Positions 27,601 to 38,528 of a DNA stretch of 64,000 bases are shown piece by piece (within the stretch, counting starts at the first letter, position 1; each line of letters opens with the position of its first letter). Location: NCBI GenBank assembly GCA_030650395.1, contig JAUSDY010000065.1, positions 1 through 64,000 of the forward strand. Reading direction: 5' to 3'. The position numbers and the translations under genes are program-made. Origin of the DNA: Acidobacteriota bacterium (GTDB lineage: Bacteria > Acidobacteriota > Vicinamibacteria > Vicinamibacterales > UBA2999). The notes beneath the pieces are model-generated. The model did no database searches, was not told where the DNA came from, and saw nothing but the letters and a program-made list of their open reading frames with translations.

Positions 27601-28255
27601 CGTTGCCGCCGACATTGAGATTGCTCTCGCGCACCGCCGAGACCACCACGCTCAGCGGCAGCTTGTATTGGCGGAGGCGATCGGGGTCGACGTCGACTTG
27701 ATACTGCTGCACGAAACCGCCCACCGAGGCGACTTCCGCCACACCCGGCACCGCATTGAGCTGGTAGCGGACGAACCAGTCCTGCAGGGTCCGTAACTCA
27801 CGCAGGGAGTGTGTGGGGCTTTCGAGGGTGTACCAGAAGACGTGGCCGACGCCGGTGGCGTCGGGGCCGAGCGTTGGGACCACGCCGGCGGGCAGAGTCT
27901 TGGCGACCAGGCTCATGCGCTCGAGGACGCGGGCCCGCGCGAAATACAGATCCACGGTGTCTTGGAAGACGGCGTAAATCATCGAGAAGCCGAACGCGGA
28001 CTGCGACCGGACGACCCGGATACTCGCCAGCCCTTGCAGGCTCACCGTCAACGGATAGGTGATCTGATCCTCGACCTCCTGCGGGCTGTGCCCCGGCCAG
28101 TCGGTAAAGACAATGACCTGGTTGTCGGACAGGTCAGGAATGGCGTCGATCGGCGTGGCGTTCACCGCCCACCAGCCCCAGCCAGCGAGTGCCATGAATG
28201 CCGCGACGACGAGAAAACGATTCCGAAGCGAGAGCTCGATGAGACGATTAATCAT
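24662..28255 (-). CDS. cusA: Cu(I)/Ag(I)-type RND pump CusA fused to a C-terminal YtkA-like domain
   Basis: 1197 residues from ATG 28255 (the frame extends to 28324 but [14 protein letters not shown] is the family start). The fourth-helix motif [17 protein letters not shown] is that of the monovalent Cu/Ag subgroup. Methionines expected in the CusA substrate path are kept at RIDMLTTGI and [14 protein letters not shown]; a third Met (PGMS in E. coli CusA, from memory) is replaced by PSIS. After the normal end (about residue 1045) comes an extra transmembrane helix ([19 protein letters not shown]) and a ~100-residue YtkA/FixH-like domain with Met-rich [14 protein letters not shown]. The fusion probably adds a periplasmic copper-binding module to the pump. 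Confidence 0.88.
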   Translation of the reverse strand: MINRLIELSLRNRFLVVAAFMALAGWGWWAVNATPIDAIPDLSDNQVIVFTDWPGHSPQEVEDQITYPLTVSLQGLASIRVVRSQSAFGFSMIYAVFQDTVDLYFARARVLERMSLVAKTLPAGVVPTLGPDATGVGHVFWYTLESPTHSLRELRTLQDWFVRYQLNAVPGVAEVASVGGFVQQYQVDVDPDRLRQYKLPLSVVVSAVRESNLNVGGNVLESNGAWLIVRGVGLIASVDDVRKIVIGASGGTPVFVEQVANVQVGNAFRVSSLVKGANEAVGGVVVARTGVNTKAVIDAVKARIAQIEPGLPAGVTIVPFYDRSNLIEQAADTLRTALVEEIVLVTLAHVIFLMHFRSILIVTLPLPLAVLISFLGMYYAGISSNIMSLAGIAIAIGVLVDAGIVVTENAFRFMEQRGVDPRDRRLVWQTVLESTRLVGRPVFFSMAIILLAFIPVFALTGQEGKLFHPLAFTKTFAVLAATVVSVTLVPVLCSLLLGGKFRKEEDNPVMRGLQRLYRPALEAALAHRLITVAVAASLLLGALVLARGIGSEFMPPLNEGDLMFMPIADPSISLEENTRNAAKQNQILQSFPEVEYAVAKVARADTSTDPAPLNMTETVVHLKPRDQWRPGMTLDRLRAEMSRAAQLPGVSPIWTMPIINRIDMLTTGIRSEVGVKIFGTDLTTLEGLARQVADAVRAVRGSSNVYPEQVTSGQYLNIEVDRAAAARYGIGVGEVQQVIETAVGETVLTTTIEGRSRFPVRVRYRPEDRADPQALAQVLVSAPGGAQIPLGQLARIEHARGPAMISSENGLLLATVLLNVQGRDVGGFVQEARGAVARAVVLPAGYYIGWSGRWENQVRARERLQIVIPIVLVIIFILLYFTYGSAIEAAHVLLAVPFALTGGVYLLWLLGYNFSVAVWVGFIALFGTAVQTGVVMVIYLEEAVERKTRELGGTLTRTALRDAIMEGALLRLRPKVMTVSTVVAGLLPIMWSSSVGAEVMKPLATPVLGGMISSLLHVLIVTPAIFFSIRERQLGLPHQPLPATSRGSFNLRRAAIVAAIVVTFAGAAFMAWRMTRTTGTDSGATSAGGAVVQTVRSGDLEIVLLTPTGTLRTGRNTVTLEFRSPSGDLVDVGTVRLAANMAMPGMVMSGNVQVQPTGVPGRYAMTAEFGMGGSWPISIEWNGPAGQGSVNFEGAVQ

Positions 28256-28341
28256 GGACGACAGACCTCGCGCGCTCGCCGGAACGCGCAGTGGGAGCCG
28301 AGCCGCCCATCGGCGGCAAGACACACGGGTACTGTCGGGAT

Positions 28342-28746
28342 CTAGATCAGGAAGACGGAGAGAAGCAGATGTTTTGGAACCTGGGTGCCAGGGAGAGGGG
28401 TAAGAGCACGCCAGAAGTCGAACGACGCGCGCATCGGCGCAACGACGAGCAAAATGGGACTTGCCACCGCCGCCAATGAGATTGTCGGAACGAAGTTAGG
28501 AGACGACGGGGTCGAGTCGTCGCGATCGGAGGCCGCGCAACAACTATCGGCCTCTGCCTGGCTCACGGCCGGGGGCGCGTCGGAGTCGTGTGGCGCGCTC
28601 TTGTGCATGGGGCAGGCGTCGCCCTCCACGCAGCACGCCATGCGCGCTTCGGGGGTGGCCTGCCATCCGGCACATTCCGCCCAACCGCTTGTGCCAAAAG
28701 CCAGCACCGCAACCAATGCGACCGCTCGTATCAGACCCCGCCTCAC
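28342..28746 (-). CDS. Small exported Cys-rich protein upstream of cusA
   Basis: 134 residues from a GTG at 28746. A signal peptide ends near SGWAECAGW. The mature part is rich in soft-metal ligands: [20 protein letters not shown], then [10 protein letters not shown] hydrophobic stretch follows ([15 protein letters not shown]) and the C-terminus is LLLSVFLI. Its position is right before the CusA gene on the same strand. It resembles the C-x3-C/LRI family at 32215, 43213 and 49951 in size, Cys content and hydrophobic C-terminus, but without clear alignment. Probable copper/silver binder; no named family recognised. Confidence 0.6.
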   Translation of the reverse strand: MRRGLIRAVALVAVLAFGTSGWAECAGWQATPEARMACCVEGDACPMHKSAPHDSDAPPAVSQAEADSCCAASDRDDSTPSSPNFVPTISLAAVASPILLVVAPMRASFDFWRALTPLPGTQVPKHLLLSVFLI

Positions 28747-28862
28747 CCCCCTAGGATGCTCGCCATTCGCGAAGGTGTCAAATGCTCGGAGGCTTCACGG
28801 CCGGGAGTGTTACGATCGGCGACATCGCTGGCTGCTGTGAACCCTACACGAGGAGAAACCCG

Positions 28863-29285
28863 ATGAAGCTCGCACGCTTGCTTAGTTGGACGCTCGGTCT
28901 GGCCGTGGCCGCTATGTGCATCACCGTCGCGGCTCACGAACGGAAGGAAGTCGCCGGGCTCGATGTCGTCTTCGGCGCCGAACCGGAACCCGCCTTGACC
29001 GGAGAAAAGCAATTTCTGCGCTGGCGCTTTCTGTCGAAGGACAAGACGCCGTTCGGGGATATCGAAGAGATGAGCGCCACCGTGAAACGCAACGGGAAGA
29101 CCTTTGGCCCATTCACGGGGCGTATGGCGGCGCGCGAGCCCGGTGTCGTCGCGACGCAGCACATTTTCACGGCTGCCGGTGAGTACGAGGTCACGCTGAC
29201 CTTCAGGAAGAAAGGCGACGCGACGGTGCACTCCATCACGTTCCCATTCAAGATTGCGGACCGAAAGACGCTCGAGATTCCGTAG
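28863..29285 (+). CDS. Exported YtkA/FixH-like protein
   Basis: 140 residues from ATG 28863 with AGGAG 7 bp upstream. A signal peptide ends at VAAHERKE, so the mature protein probably starts with His, as in many copper-binding periplasmic proteins. The body is an immunoglobulin-like beta sandwich (GEYEVTLTFRKKGDATVHSI) similar to the YtkA-like domain fused to the CusA protein next door. It is divergent from the Cys-rich gene at 28746. A role in periplasmic copper binding is inferred from context. Confidence 0.6.
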   Translation: MKLARLLSWTLGLAVAAMCITVAAHERKEVAGLDVVFGAEPEPALTGEKQFLRWRFLSKDKTPFGDIEEMSATVKRNGKTFGPFTGRMAAREPGVVATQHIFTAAGEYEVTLTFRKKGDATVHSITFPFKIADRKTLEIP

Positions 29286-29317
29286 CCGCAACACGCGCGA
29301 GGCCCTCGTCGGTCGCG

Positions 29318-29470
29318 TTACTGCGCCGCCGGCCGGCGTGGCCGGCTTGACGTGTGCGAGTGCCGGATCTTCCAGCCCTCCGGCGTCTTGACCAGCATCA
29401 GCGTCTCGAGCCCTTCCGAGTCGAGCAGGCGCTCGCCCATCTTGGCCTTGATCGTGTAACGCGAGGTCCT
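29318..29470 (-). pseudogene. Partial second copy of the C-terminal domain of the YcnI fusion gene
   Basis: Minus-strand frame ending at a TAA (29318-29320) reads TSRYTIKAKMGERLLDSEG, LETLMLVKTPEGWKIRHSHT, SSRPRRPAAQ. This is nearly identical to the last ~50 residues of the DUF4440/NTF2-like domain of the gene at 43877-44722 (TSRCTIKAKMGDRMLDSEG, LETLLLVKSPEGWKIRHSHT). There is no start codon and the similarity begins abruptly at about 29467, close to the stop of the CopB gene. It is the left-over 3' end of a lost paralogue or a recombination product. Confidence 0.8.
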
Positions 29471-29485
29471 CTCCCAGACTGTCCG

Positions 29486-30346
29486 CTAAAACCAGGTTCG
29501 TACTCCGGCCGCTATGCGCCAACCGCCAACGTCTTCGCCCGCTGCGCGGGAGAAGTCGGCCGTTCCGCCAAACCGCCGGTGCCAGACCAATCCGACATAC
29601 GGCGCGAATTCACGGCGCACCTCGTACCGTAAGCGCAGCCCGGCCTCAGCCGAACTGACACCGGCGCCGATCCTGCGTTCAGGAATGGCTTTGCCGTACA
29701 CGCTCAACTCCACCAGTGGCTGCAACACGAGCCTATTGGTCACGAGCAGTTCGTACTCAACCTCGAGGCGCGCCAGCGTCGCGGCGGATTCGCCAACATA
29801 GAGGGTCGCTTGGACTTCGAACCACTGCGGCGCCAGGCCCTGAATTCCCACTGTGCCCCAGGTCTGGCCCGGTCCGGGCCTTGTGTCGCGCCGAACGCCC
29901 GCGACGACATCCCACCAGCGCGAGAACGCCCGTCCATAGGTGACGTGGACCTCGCCCTCTTCAAGGCGGCTCTGTTCCGATGCACCTTCCGAGTGAATCC
30001 AGATCCGGTTCAGATCGCCGCCGATCCAGGCCTTGAAGTCCCAGTTGACGCCCTGCGTCGCGTCACCATCTTTCTGCCATTCGAGTTGATCGAACAGCAC
30101 GAAGTAATTGATCGCGCGATCGTGAACCGTGTGCCCGTGCAAGTCCTGTGGAAAGGCGGCCGCGCGATCTTCATCCGTCAGCGGTGGCACCGCGGCGCCA
30201 CTCTGCGGAGAAGGAGCTTCAGGCTGCTTCGGCTGCGGCTGGGGCATGGCGTGGCCGGCATGTGGGTCAGGAGGCGGCGGTCTTTGTGCGAACGCAGCAC
30301 TACCGGCGACGCAGCACACGAGAGCGATCAGTGCACGCAGGATCAT
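29486..30346 (-). CDS. copB: Copper resistance outer-membrane protein CopB/PcoB
   Basis: 286 residues from ATG 30346, which overlaps the CopA stop (ATGA); a longer frame to 30403 would run inside copA. A signal peptide ends at AAFAQ. A Pro/His/Met linker (DPHAGHAMPQPQPKQP) is followed by an outer-membrane beta barrel (YFVLFDQLEWQ, GDLNRIWIHSEGA, VEYELLVTNRLVLQPLVELS) ending in WRIAAGVRTWF with a terminal aromatic. CopB works with the multicopper oxidase CopA to sequester or export copper. Confidence 0.88.
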   Translation of the reverse strand: MILRALIALVCCVAGSAAFAQRPPPPDPHAGHAMPQPQPKQPEAPSPQSGAAVPPLTDEDRAAAFPQDLHGHTVHDRAINYFVLFDQLEWQKDGDATQGVNWDFKAWIGGDLNRIWIHSEGASEQSRLEEGEVHVTYGRAFSRWWDVVAGVRRDTRPGPGQTWGTVGIQGLAPQWFEVQATLYVGESAATLARLEVEYELLVTNRLVLQPLVELSVYGKAIPERRIGAGVSSAEAGLRLRYEVRREFAPYVGLVWHRRFGGTADFSRAAGEDVGGWRIAAGVRTWF

Positions 30347-32142
30347 TCTTCGACTCTCACTTCGCGAAACATACCCGCTTCCATGTGATAGAGGAGATGG
30401 CAATGGTACGCCCAGCGTCCGAGCGCGTCGGCCCTCACCCGGTATGAACGCTTCGTGCCGGGCGGCATATCGATGGTGTGTTTGCGAACGTGAAACTCGC
30501 CCGAATCGTCTTCAAGGTCGCTCCACATTCCGTGCAAGTGAATCGGATGGGTCATCATCGTGTCGTTCACGAGCACGATCCGCAGGCGCTCACCGTAGGT
30601 CAGTCGCAACGGCGCGGCGTCTGAGAACTTGATGCCGTCGAACGACCACGCAAACCGTTCCATGTGGCCGGTAAGGTGCAATTCGATGGTACGACCCGGA
30701 TCGCGGCCGTCCGGATCTTCGAAGGTGCTGCGCAGGTCGGCGTAAGTCAGCACCTTGCGTCCGTTGTCGCGCAGGCCAATACCCGGGTCGTCCAGTCGCG
30801 ACGCGGGCGACGTGGTTTGCATGTCGACCAGAGGGTTCCCGTCTTCGCTTGGCGGATGGGATTGGATGGTTGCACTCATCGCGGGGGCAGCGGGTGCCGC
30901 AGTCGCCGGCATGGTGTGACCCGCATGTGGATCCGGCGCCGCCGGTGACGTCGTCGTGGGCGACGGCATGGCGCTCATGTCGTGGCCGATGCCGCCATGC
31001 CCCATGTCGGCCATCGTCAGCAACGGCCGCGGATCGAGCACCGGGACCGGGGCGCGCACGCCTTCGCGCATTGCGAGCGTTCCGGCGGCGTACGCCGTGC
31101 GATCCATCGCTTGCGCGAAGATCGTGAACGCGTCCTGACCGGATGGCTCGACGATTACATCGAACGTTTCCGCGGTGGCGATCCGGAACTCGTCGACGGT
31201 CACCGGGTGCACGTACTGGCCGTCGGCCGCGACCACGGTCATCTTCAGGCCCGGGATGCGCACATCGAAGTAGGTCATCGCCGAGCCGTTGATGAAGCGC
31301 AGGCGTACGCGCTCCCCCGGCTTGAACAGCCCGGTCCAATTACCGTCCGGCGTGACGCCATTCATCAGGTGCGTGTAGGTATGGCCGGTGACGTCGGACA
31401 GATCCGTGGGATTCATCCGCATATCGCCCCACGCGCGCCGCTCCGCCACGCTGTTCTTGAGCCCGTTCGCCCTGACGTCGCACATGAAATCGCCGAGCGT
31501 TCGCTTGTTGAAGTTGTAGTAGTCGGATTGTTTCTTGAGCTTCGCGAACAGCCGGCTTGGGTCTTCGTCGGTCCAGTCGGTGAGCAACACGACGTGCTCG
31601 CGATCGAATCGGAACGGTTCGGGCTCCCGGGGCTCAATCACCAGTGGGCCGTAGAGGCCCACCTGTTCCTGGAAGCCGGAGTGGCTGTGGTACCAGTAAG
31701 TGCCGCCCTGCTTCACGGTGAACTGATAGGTATAGGTCTCGCCCGGCCGAATGCCGTGAAAGCTGAGCCCCGGCACGCCGTCCATGTTCGCCGGCAGGAT
31801 GATGCCGTGCCAGTGAATGGACGCGTCCTCGCGGAGCGTGTTGGCGACACGCATCGTCACGGTGTCGCCTTCCTTCCACCGCAGCGTCGGCGCCGGCACC
31901 GTGCCGTTCACGGCGATGGCGGTCCGCGACGCCCCCGTGACGTTGATGGGCATTTCGCCGATGCGCAGGTCGAACTGGGTGCCCGTGAGCGTGGCGGGAT
32001 CGCGCCGCACATCCGCCTGAGCCCAACCTGTGGACGGTCGCCACAGGCCAAGACCCGCCACGGCGCCACCTGCGGCGAGACCCTTGACGAACATGCGCCG
32101 GGATGGACGCGGCGCGTGTGGGCGATTCGAACGGTCGATCAT
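30343..32142 (-). CDS. copA: Copper resistance multicopper oxidase CopA/PcoA (Tat-exported)
   Basis: 599 residues with a twin-arginine signal (SRRMFVKGLAAGGAVAG). Three cupredoxin domains with type 1/2/3 copper ligands: HWHGI, YHSHSG, HPIHLHG and HCHLLYHMEAGM. Between domains 2 and 3 lies a Met/His-rich insert (MADMGHGGIGHDMSAM, DPHAGHTM) typical of PcoA/CopA that binds extra Cu(I). It oxidises Cu(I) and binds copper in the periplasm. It is part of a leftward copper operon after the P1B ATPase and a small Cys-rich protein, and overlaps copB. Confidence 0.92.
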   Translation of the reverse strand: MIDRSNRPHAPRPSRRMFVKGLAAGGAVAGLGLWRPSTGWAQADVRRDPATLTGTQFDLRIGEMPINVTGASRTAIAVNGTVPAPTLRWKEGDTVTMRVANTLREDASIHWHGIILPANMDGVPGLSFHGIRPGETYTYQFTVKQGGTYWYHSHSGFQEQVGLYGPLVIEPREPEPFRFDREHVVLLTDWTDEDPSRLFAKLKKQSDYYNFNKRTLGDFMCDVRANGLKNSVAERRAWGDMRMNPTDLSDVTGHTYTHLMNGVTPDGNWTGLFKPGERVRLRFINGSAMTYFDVRIPGLKMTVVAADGQYVHPVTVDEFRIATAETFDVIVEPSGQDAFTIFAQAMDRTAYAAGTLAMREGVRAPVPVLDPRPLLTMADMGHGGIGHDMSAMPSPTTTSPAAPDPHAGHTMPATAAPAAPAMSATIQSHPPSEDGNPLVDMQTTSPASRLDDPGIGLRDNGRKVLTYADLRSTFEDPDGRDPGRTIELHLTGHMERFAWSFDGIKFSDAAPLRLTYGERLRIVLVNDTMMTHPIHLHGMWSDLEDDSGEFHVRKHTIDMPPGTKRSYRVRADALGRWAYHCHLLYHMEAGMFREVRVEE

Positions 32143-32214
32143 CTGCTCTTCCTCGAGGCAAAGCGCGCATGCGCGGCTCCGCCGGCCTGACGTTAGCGGT
32201 CGGCAGGCGGAGGA

Positions 32215-32577
32215 TCAGATGCGGAGGACGTTGGTGTAACGGGCGTGGGAGCGTGGGGACCGCGAGGGTGGTCGCTGCGACTGGGCCGAACTGGCGATGA
32301 CCGGCGCGAACGTGGTTGTCTGGGTAGCGCCGTCTGCTGAAGTATCGAATGACAGACCCGATTTCTGAGAAATCGTGACGGGTGTCGCGACGGCTTCAGG
32401 AGGGCACGGGTGCGCGTCACCACCGTTCAGAGCAGCTTCCGGCGCGGTCGACTGCTGATGGCATGATGCTTCCGCCGCGATCGGCAACTCATCAAGACAA
32501 TCCCAGCCACAGACGAGCAACCGGCCCGAACTGAGAATGAGCGTCACGACAAGCAGGATCGCGGTATGTCGAAGCAT
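32215..32577 (-). CDS. Small exported Cys/His protein, C-x3-C ... CH, C-terminal LRI family (member B)
   Basis: 120 residues from ATG 32577 (the frame opens inside the ATPase end). A signal peptide is followed by LLVCGWDCLDELPIAAEASC-H, then HPCPPEA, and the protein ends ARYTNVLRI. Members at 43213 and 49951 share LLxC-(E/D/G)-(W/F)-x-C, a CH about 11-13 residues on, and the C-terminal (V/I)LRI; the one at 49951 also has CPPDA. It lies between the copper ATPase (17 bp) and CopA (72 bp) in the same operon, which points to a periplasmic copper carrier or sensor. No family name is recognised. Confidence 0.65.
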   Translation of the reverse strand: MLRHTAILLVVTLILSSGRLLVCGWDCLDELPIAAEASCHQQSTAPEAALNGGDAHPCPPEAVATPVTISQKSGLSFDTSADGATQTTTFAPVIASSAQSQRPPSRSPRSHARYTNVLRI

Positions 32578-32594
32578 GGCGACGTCTGCTCCGA

Positions 32595-34766
<2,172 letters not shown>

Positions 34767-34773
34767 AGCGCCG

Positions 34774-34917
34774 TTACTTCACGTACTGAGCGGGGTTGGC
34801 GTCAAACTTGGCTTTGCATCCCTTCGAACAGAAGTAATAGGTCTTACCACCATGCTCGCTGGTGCCCGCAGCTTTCGCGGGATCGACTTGCATGCCGCAC
34901 ACAACATCTTTTTCCAA
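34774..34917 (-). CDS. 47-residue YHS-domain protein
   Basis: A small gene read from a TTG at 34917 with AGAGGA 6 bp upstream. It encodes [20 protein letters not shown], then [18 protein letters not shown] and DANPAQYVK. This is a complete YHS domain with C-G-M and C-x3-C metal ligands. YHS domains bind Cu or other soft metals and often occur at the N-terminus of P1B ATPases; here it is a free peptide 7 bp upstream of the ATPase. It probably hands copper to the pump. Missed by length-filtered gene calling. Confidence 0.8.
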   Translation of the reverse strand: MEKDVVCGMQVDPAKAAGTSEHGGKTYYFCSKGCKAKFDANPAQYVK

Positions 34918-34961
34918 TGAAATCCTCTCTTCCGTTGCTTTAACTCACGCTTCCGCGTCGG

Positions 34962-36002
34962 TCACATCAACGCCGCATCCACGCCGAGCGCCGCATTGGT
35001 CCTGGCGATCGACTCGCTCGCGTCCGTCACGGTCCCAGTCAACGCTCGAATGGCGTCGATCGTCTCCGGGATCACGATGGCCTGGTTGTCTACCATGTAA
35101 GCGTAGAACAGTTCGTCGCCTTGAACACGAAGCATGTCGGCCCACAACGCCACTTCGTAAAGATTGTCATGGGGACGGCCGCGATCGGCCATGAGCTCCT
35201 TCACCGTGTTGAGAGCCACCAGGCCGTCGCTGATGCGAATCAACGCGATTCGGGACGAGCCGCGAAAGGCATCAAGCACTTCGTCCTTGCTGGCGCGGCG
35301 CGTCATCTGTACCGACCAGTAATGCAAATGCCCCAGGGTCTCCGGCACCTTGACCGCCATCGTGACCACATCGAGATCCGGGTCGACGCTCTGGGCGTCA
35401 GGACCTTGATGGCTCGGAATCTCCGGCTCCGGCACCAGCGTGTTCATGATTCCGCTGTCGTGGCTTTCCCAGGGGTCGGTCGCGCGCCTCAAGAGTGTGC
35501 CCCTGGCGCGTTGAAGCAATCCCGCCCGCTTGAGCGCGGTCAGGGTCCGCACGATCGACGTGGTGTTGCACGACACCACGCGCGTCGCGTCGCGATTGAG
35601 CGCGCTGGCATAATTCGACTCGGCGACAAACGAGTGGCCGGTGGCCTCGTGCTTCTCGCCACCCTGGACGATGAACTTCAAGCGGCGGCGGCGATAGCCG
35701 TCGATGTTCTGTGCGGCGACATGCTTCGGGGTGCAGTCGACGACCACGTCGGCTTGATCGAGCAACTCGTCCAACGTGCCCGCGACGTCCAGGCCGACCG
35801 CGCGCATCCCGTCGGCGTGTGCTCCAGTAGCACCAAACAGACGAAGGCCATGCCGAGTTACCGTGCGCGCCCGCCAGTCCGTCACGACGTCAGACACCCC
35901 CGCCAGTGACATGTCCTCCTGCCGTACGACCGCATTGGCGACGCGCTTGCCGATCACGCCATAGCCGTTGACGGCGACCCTGATCTTCTTCGCTTCAGAC
36001 AT
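34962..36002 (-). CDS. Type II (archaeal-type) glyceraldehyde-3-phosphate dehydrogenase
   Basis: 346 residues. The Rossmann start is [20 protein letters not shown], the catalytic Cys lies in [14 protein letters not shown], and [24 protein letters not shown] is split across the catalytic domain. This is the pattern of archaeal NAD(P)-dependent phosphorylating GAPDH (EC 1.2.1.59), not of the usual bacterial GapA (SCTTNC). It sits between two P1B ATPases and before the YHS gene, all on one strand. Copper poisons ordinary GapA through its thiol, so a divergent GAPDH could keep glycolysis running under metal stress; that role is inference. The frame of the upstream ATPase runs into its start because of a frameshift. 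Confidence 0.85.
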   Translation of the reverse strand: MSEAKKIRVAVNGYGVIGKRVANAVVRQEDMSLAGVSDVVTDWRARTVTRHGLRLFGATGAHADGMRAVGLDVAGTLDELLDQADVVVDCTPKHVAAQNIDGYRRRRLKFIVQGGEKHEATGHSFVAESNYASALNRDATRVVSCNTTSIVRTLTALKRAGLLQRARGTLLRRATDPWESHDSGIMNTLVPEPEIPSHQGPDAQSVDPDLDVVTMAVKVPETLGHLHYWSVQMTRRASKDEVLDAFRGSSRIALIRISDGLVALNTVKELMADRGRPHDNLYEVALWADMLRVQGDELFYAYMVDNQAIVIPETIDAIRALTGTVTDASESIARTNAALGVDAALM

Positions 36003-36090
36003 GCTCGGCCCCTGGTCCCTGTATTCCCGCGTCGCAGATAGGCTGCGCCATCAGCTCCTCTTCGCCGCCCCCGCAATAGTGAAGTAACCC

Positions 36091-38227
36091 TTACCGGCCA
36101 TGACCTGACTTCGGCGTGGCTGTCGCGTCGGGCGGCGCTGTCGTGCGACGGATGCCTGCCAACTTCGTTCGCTTCAGCATCAACGCATTGATTGCCACCA
36201 CGAGGGTGCTGCCGGACATGGACAACGCCGCGACCTCCGGACTGAGTACAAATGGATAGAACACGCCCGCGGCAATGGGGGAACGCGATCACGTTGTAGC
36301 CCACCGCCCACCACAGGTTTTGGTGCATCTTTCGCAATGTGGCGCGCGACAGTTCGATCGCGGCGACAATGTCATACGGGTCGCTCTTCATCAGCACGAC
36401 ATCGGCGCTTTCCATGGCCACGTCCGTGCCGGCGCCAATGGCAAACCCGACGTTCGCCTGCGTGAGCGCTGGCGCGTCGTTGACCCCATCGCCCACCATG
36501 CCGACCTTTTTTCCGGTAGCCTGCAGTGCCTTCACCTTGTCGGCCTTCTGCGCCGGCAACACGTCGGCCAACACGGTCTCGATACCAAGATCTGCGGCGA
36601 TGCGCTTTGCCGTGGCCGCGTTGTCTCCGGTCAGCATCACCACTTCGATCTTGCGTTCGCGCAGCTTGGCCACGGCGGCCTTGGAGGTGGGCCTGATCGC
36701 ATCGGCGATGGCGATCAGGCCGATCACGCGAGCGGCCTGAGACACATGGACAACGGTGCGGCCATCGCCCTGCAGGCGCGTGGCCTGGGCCTCCAGCGTA
36801 CCGAGCGAGAGTTTCTGCGTATCCATCAGCAGGCGGTTGCCGAGGAATACCGTGCCGCCGGCGGTCTCGGCGCGCGCGCCCATGCCGTCGAGGCTTTCGA
36901 AGCCTGTGGGTGCCGCGACCGTGAGGTGCGCGGCCCGGCGCACGATGGCCTGGGCCAGCGGATGGTCGGACCCCTGCTCGACGGCTGCGGCGGCAGTTAG
37001 CACCACGTCCTCGGTAACCCCGTCCGCCATCACGATCTCCACGACCTCCGGCTGACCGACGGTGAGTGTGCCGGTCTTGTCGAAGACGATCACGTTCAGC
37101 TTGGTGGCGTCTTCGAGCGCCGAGGCGTTCTTGAACAGGATGCCGTTCATCGCGCCGAGGCCCGTCCCCACCATCACCGCCATCGGTGTGGCCAGTCCCA
37201 AGGCATCCGGGCAAGCGATCACGAAGACCGTAATGGTCAGCGTCATCGCGAACAGCAGCGGCTGTCCGATCCACCAGAACCACACCGCAAAGGTCGCGAG
37301 ACCGACAACGATGGCGGCGATCACGAGCCACTGCGCAGCCCGATCCGCCAGCAGTTGCGCCGGCGCCTTTGAGTTCTGCGCCTCTTGCACCAGCTTGACG
37401 ATCTGGGCCAGCGCCGTATCGGCCCCGACCTTCGTGGCCTTGTAGCGAAAAGTGCCGCTCTTATTGATGGTGGCACCGATCACCGTGGCGCCTGGCCCCT
37501 TCTGCACCGGCATCGACTCGCCGGTGAGCATCGACTCATCGACCAGCGATTCACCGGTCTCGACGGTGCCGTCGACCGGAATTTTGTTGCCCGGCCGGAT
37601 CACGACGATCTCACCCGCTAACACCTCCGCCGTCGGCACTTCAGTCTCGGCACCGTTGCGAAACACAGTCGCCATCGCGGGCGTGAGATTCATCAACGCC
37701 TTGATGGCGGACGAGGCACCGGCACGGGCCCGCATTTCCAGCCAGTGGCCGAGCAGGATGAAGACCAACAGGACGGCCACGGCTTCGTAGAACTGCCCAC
37801 CCCCCTTGAAGATGAAGGTGGCGCCGACACTGAAGAGATACCCGGTGCCGACGCTCAACACCACCAGCGCGGCCATGCCCAGGGTGCCCTTCCTGATCGC
37901 GCGCCAGGCAGAGACGAAGAACGGCCAGCTCGGATAGATGATGGCGAGGGAAGCGAAGCCAAACAGCCAGACGTTGAGGTCCAGGCCAAATGGTGGCGCG
38001 GGCGGAGTAAACACCCCCATCGGTGAGTAGACAAAGAGCGGCACCGTGAAGATCAAGCAGATCAAGAAACGGTTGCGCATGTCGCCGACCATGGCTGGCA
38101 GGTCCTGGCCGCCATGGCCCATCTCATGGGCCATATCCGCGGACATGGCGGGCGGCGCGCCGGGCGCGCCGTGACCTTCGTGGCCTCTGCCAGAGGGAGC
38201 CTCAGGAGCGGGCACAGCCGCGGTCAT
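36091..38227 (-). CDS. P1B-type ATPase with CPD motif (C-terminal frameshift)
   Basis: About 711 residues if one base is removed. The N-terminus is His/Met-rich ([20 protein letters not shown]) as in CopB-type pumps. There is a transmembrane core with [12 protein letters not shown] instead of CPC, CPH or SPC, then [16 protein letters not shown] and GDGVNDAP. A run of five C (minus strand, 36281-36277) makes [17 protein letters not shown] read AFPHCRG and continue out of frame to 35954. Restoring four C returns the normal end ([19 protein letters not shown] ... GHGR) with a TAA at 36091-36093. Sequencing error or a real, phase-variable-like homopolymer change are both possible. Metal is probably copper. 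Confidence 0.8.
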
Positions 38228-38275
38228 CAGTCGCCTCTTGGAGTTGTGGGAGATGGATCGATTCCAGGGCAGTTC

Positions 38276-38476
38276 TCAACGGTGGGCATGGCTTTCGCCC
38301 GAGCGGACGATGGCCGGCGAGAGCACAGGCGAGACCAGGGCCATGACATTAACGAGGTACGCCGCGATGAACGACAACGGTACCCTGAGCCCGCGACTTG
38401 GGGATGTACCGAACAGAACAACCTTGGCGGCTGACGCGAGGCGCTCGAGATGGCTCTGGAACGAAGGTGGTCGCAA
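38276..38476 (-). CDS. Possible small membrane protein (weak)
   Basis: A 66-codon minus-strand frame with one hydrophobic stretch (PLSFIAAYLVNVMALVSPVL) and a His-containing C-terminus (GESHAHR). It fills most of the 301-bp gap between the CPD ATPase and the DUF302 gene. There is no good ribosome-binding site and no recognised family. It may be noise; otherwise this stretch shows nothing convincing. Confidence 0.25.
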   Translation of the reverse strand: MRPPSFQSHLERLASAAKVVLFGTSPSRGLRVPLSFIAAYLVNVMALVSPVLSPAIVRSGESHAHR

Positions 38477-38528
38477 GACGCTGTGGCTTCCAGGCTGGTC
38501 GCCACGAGCGCGTTCAAAGGCCGGTTTT

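Noticed and set aside
32150-32215. Integron attC-like sites (CTAAC ... GTTAG) near gene ends
   Set aside because: Only one core-like heptamer is present at each place, the paired site is missing, and no integrase gene is in the window.
32143-32217. Read-through of the UGA stops of the Cys/LRI genes as selenocysteine
   Set aside because: Copies B and D have similar downstream sequence in the same frame, but copy C does not, and the hairpins start at the wrong distance from the UGA.
35954-36090. Extended C-terminus of the CPD ATPase reaching into the GAPDH gene
   Set aside because: This is out-of-frame sequence caused by the five-C run; the normal family C-terminus is found in the other frame ending at 36091.
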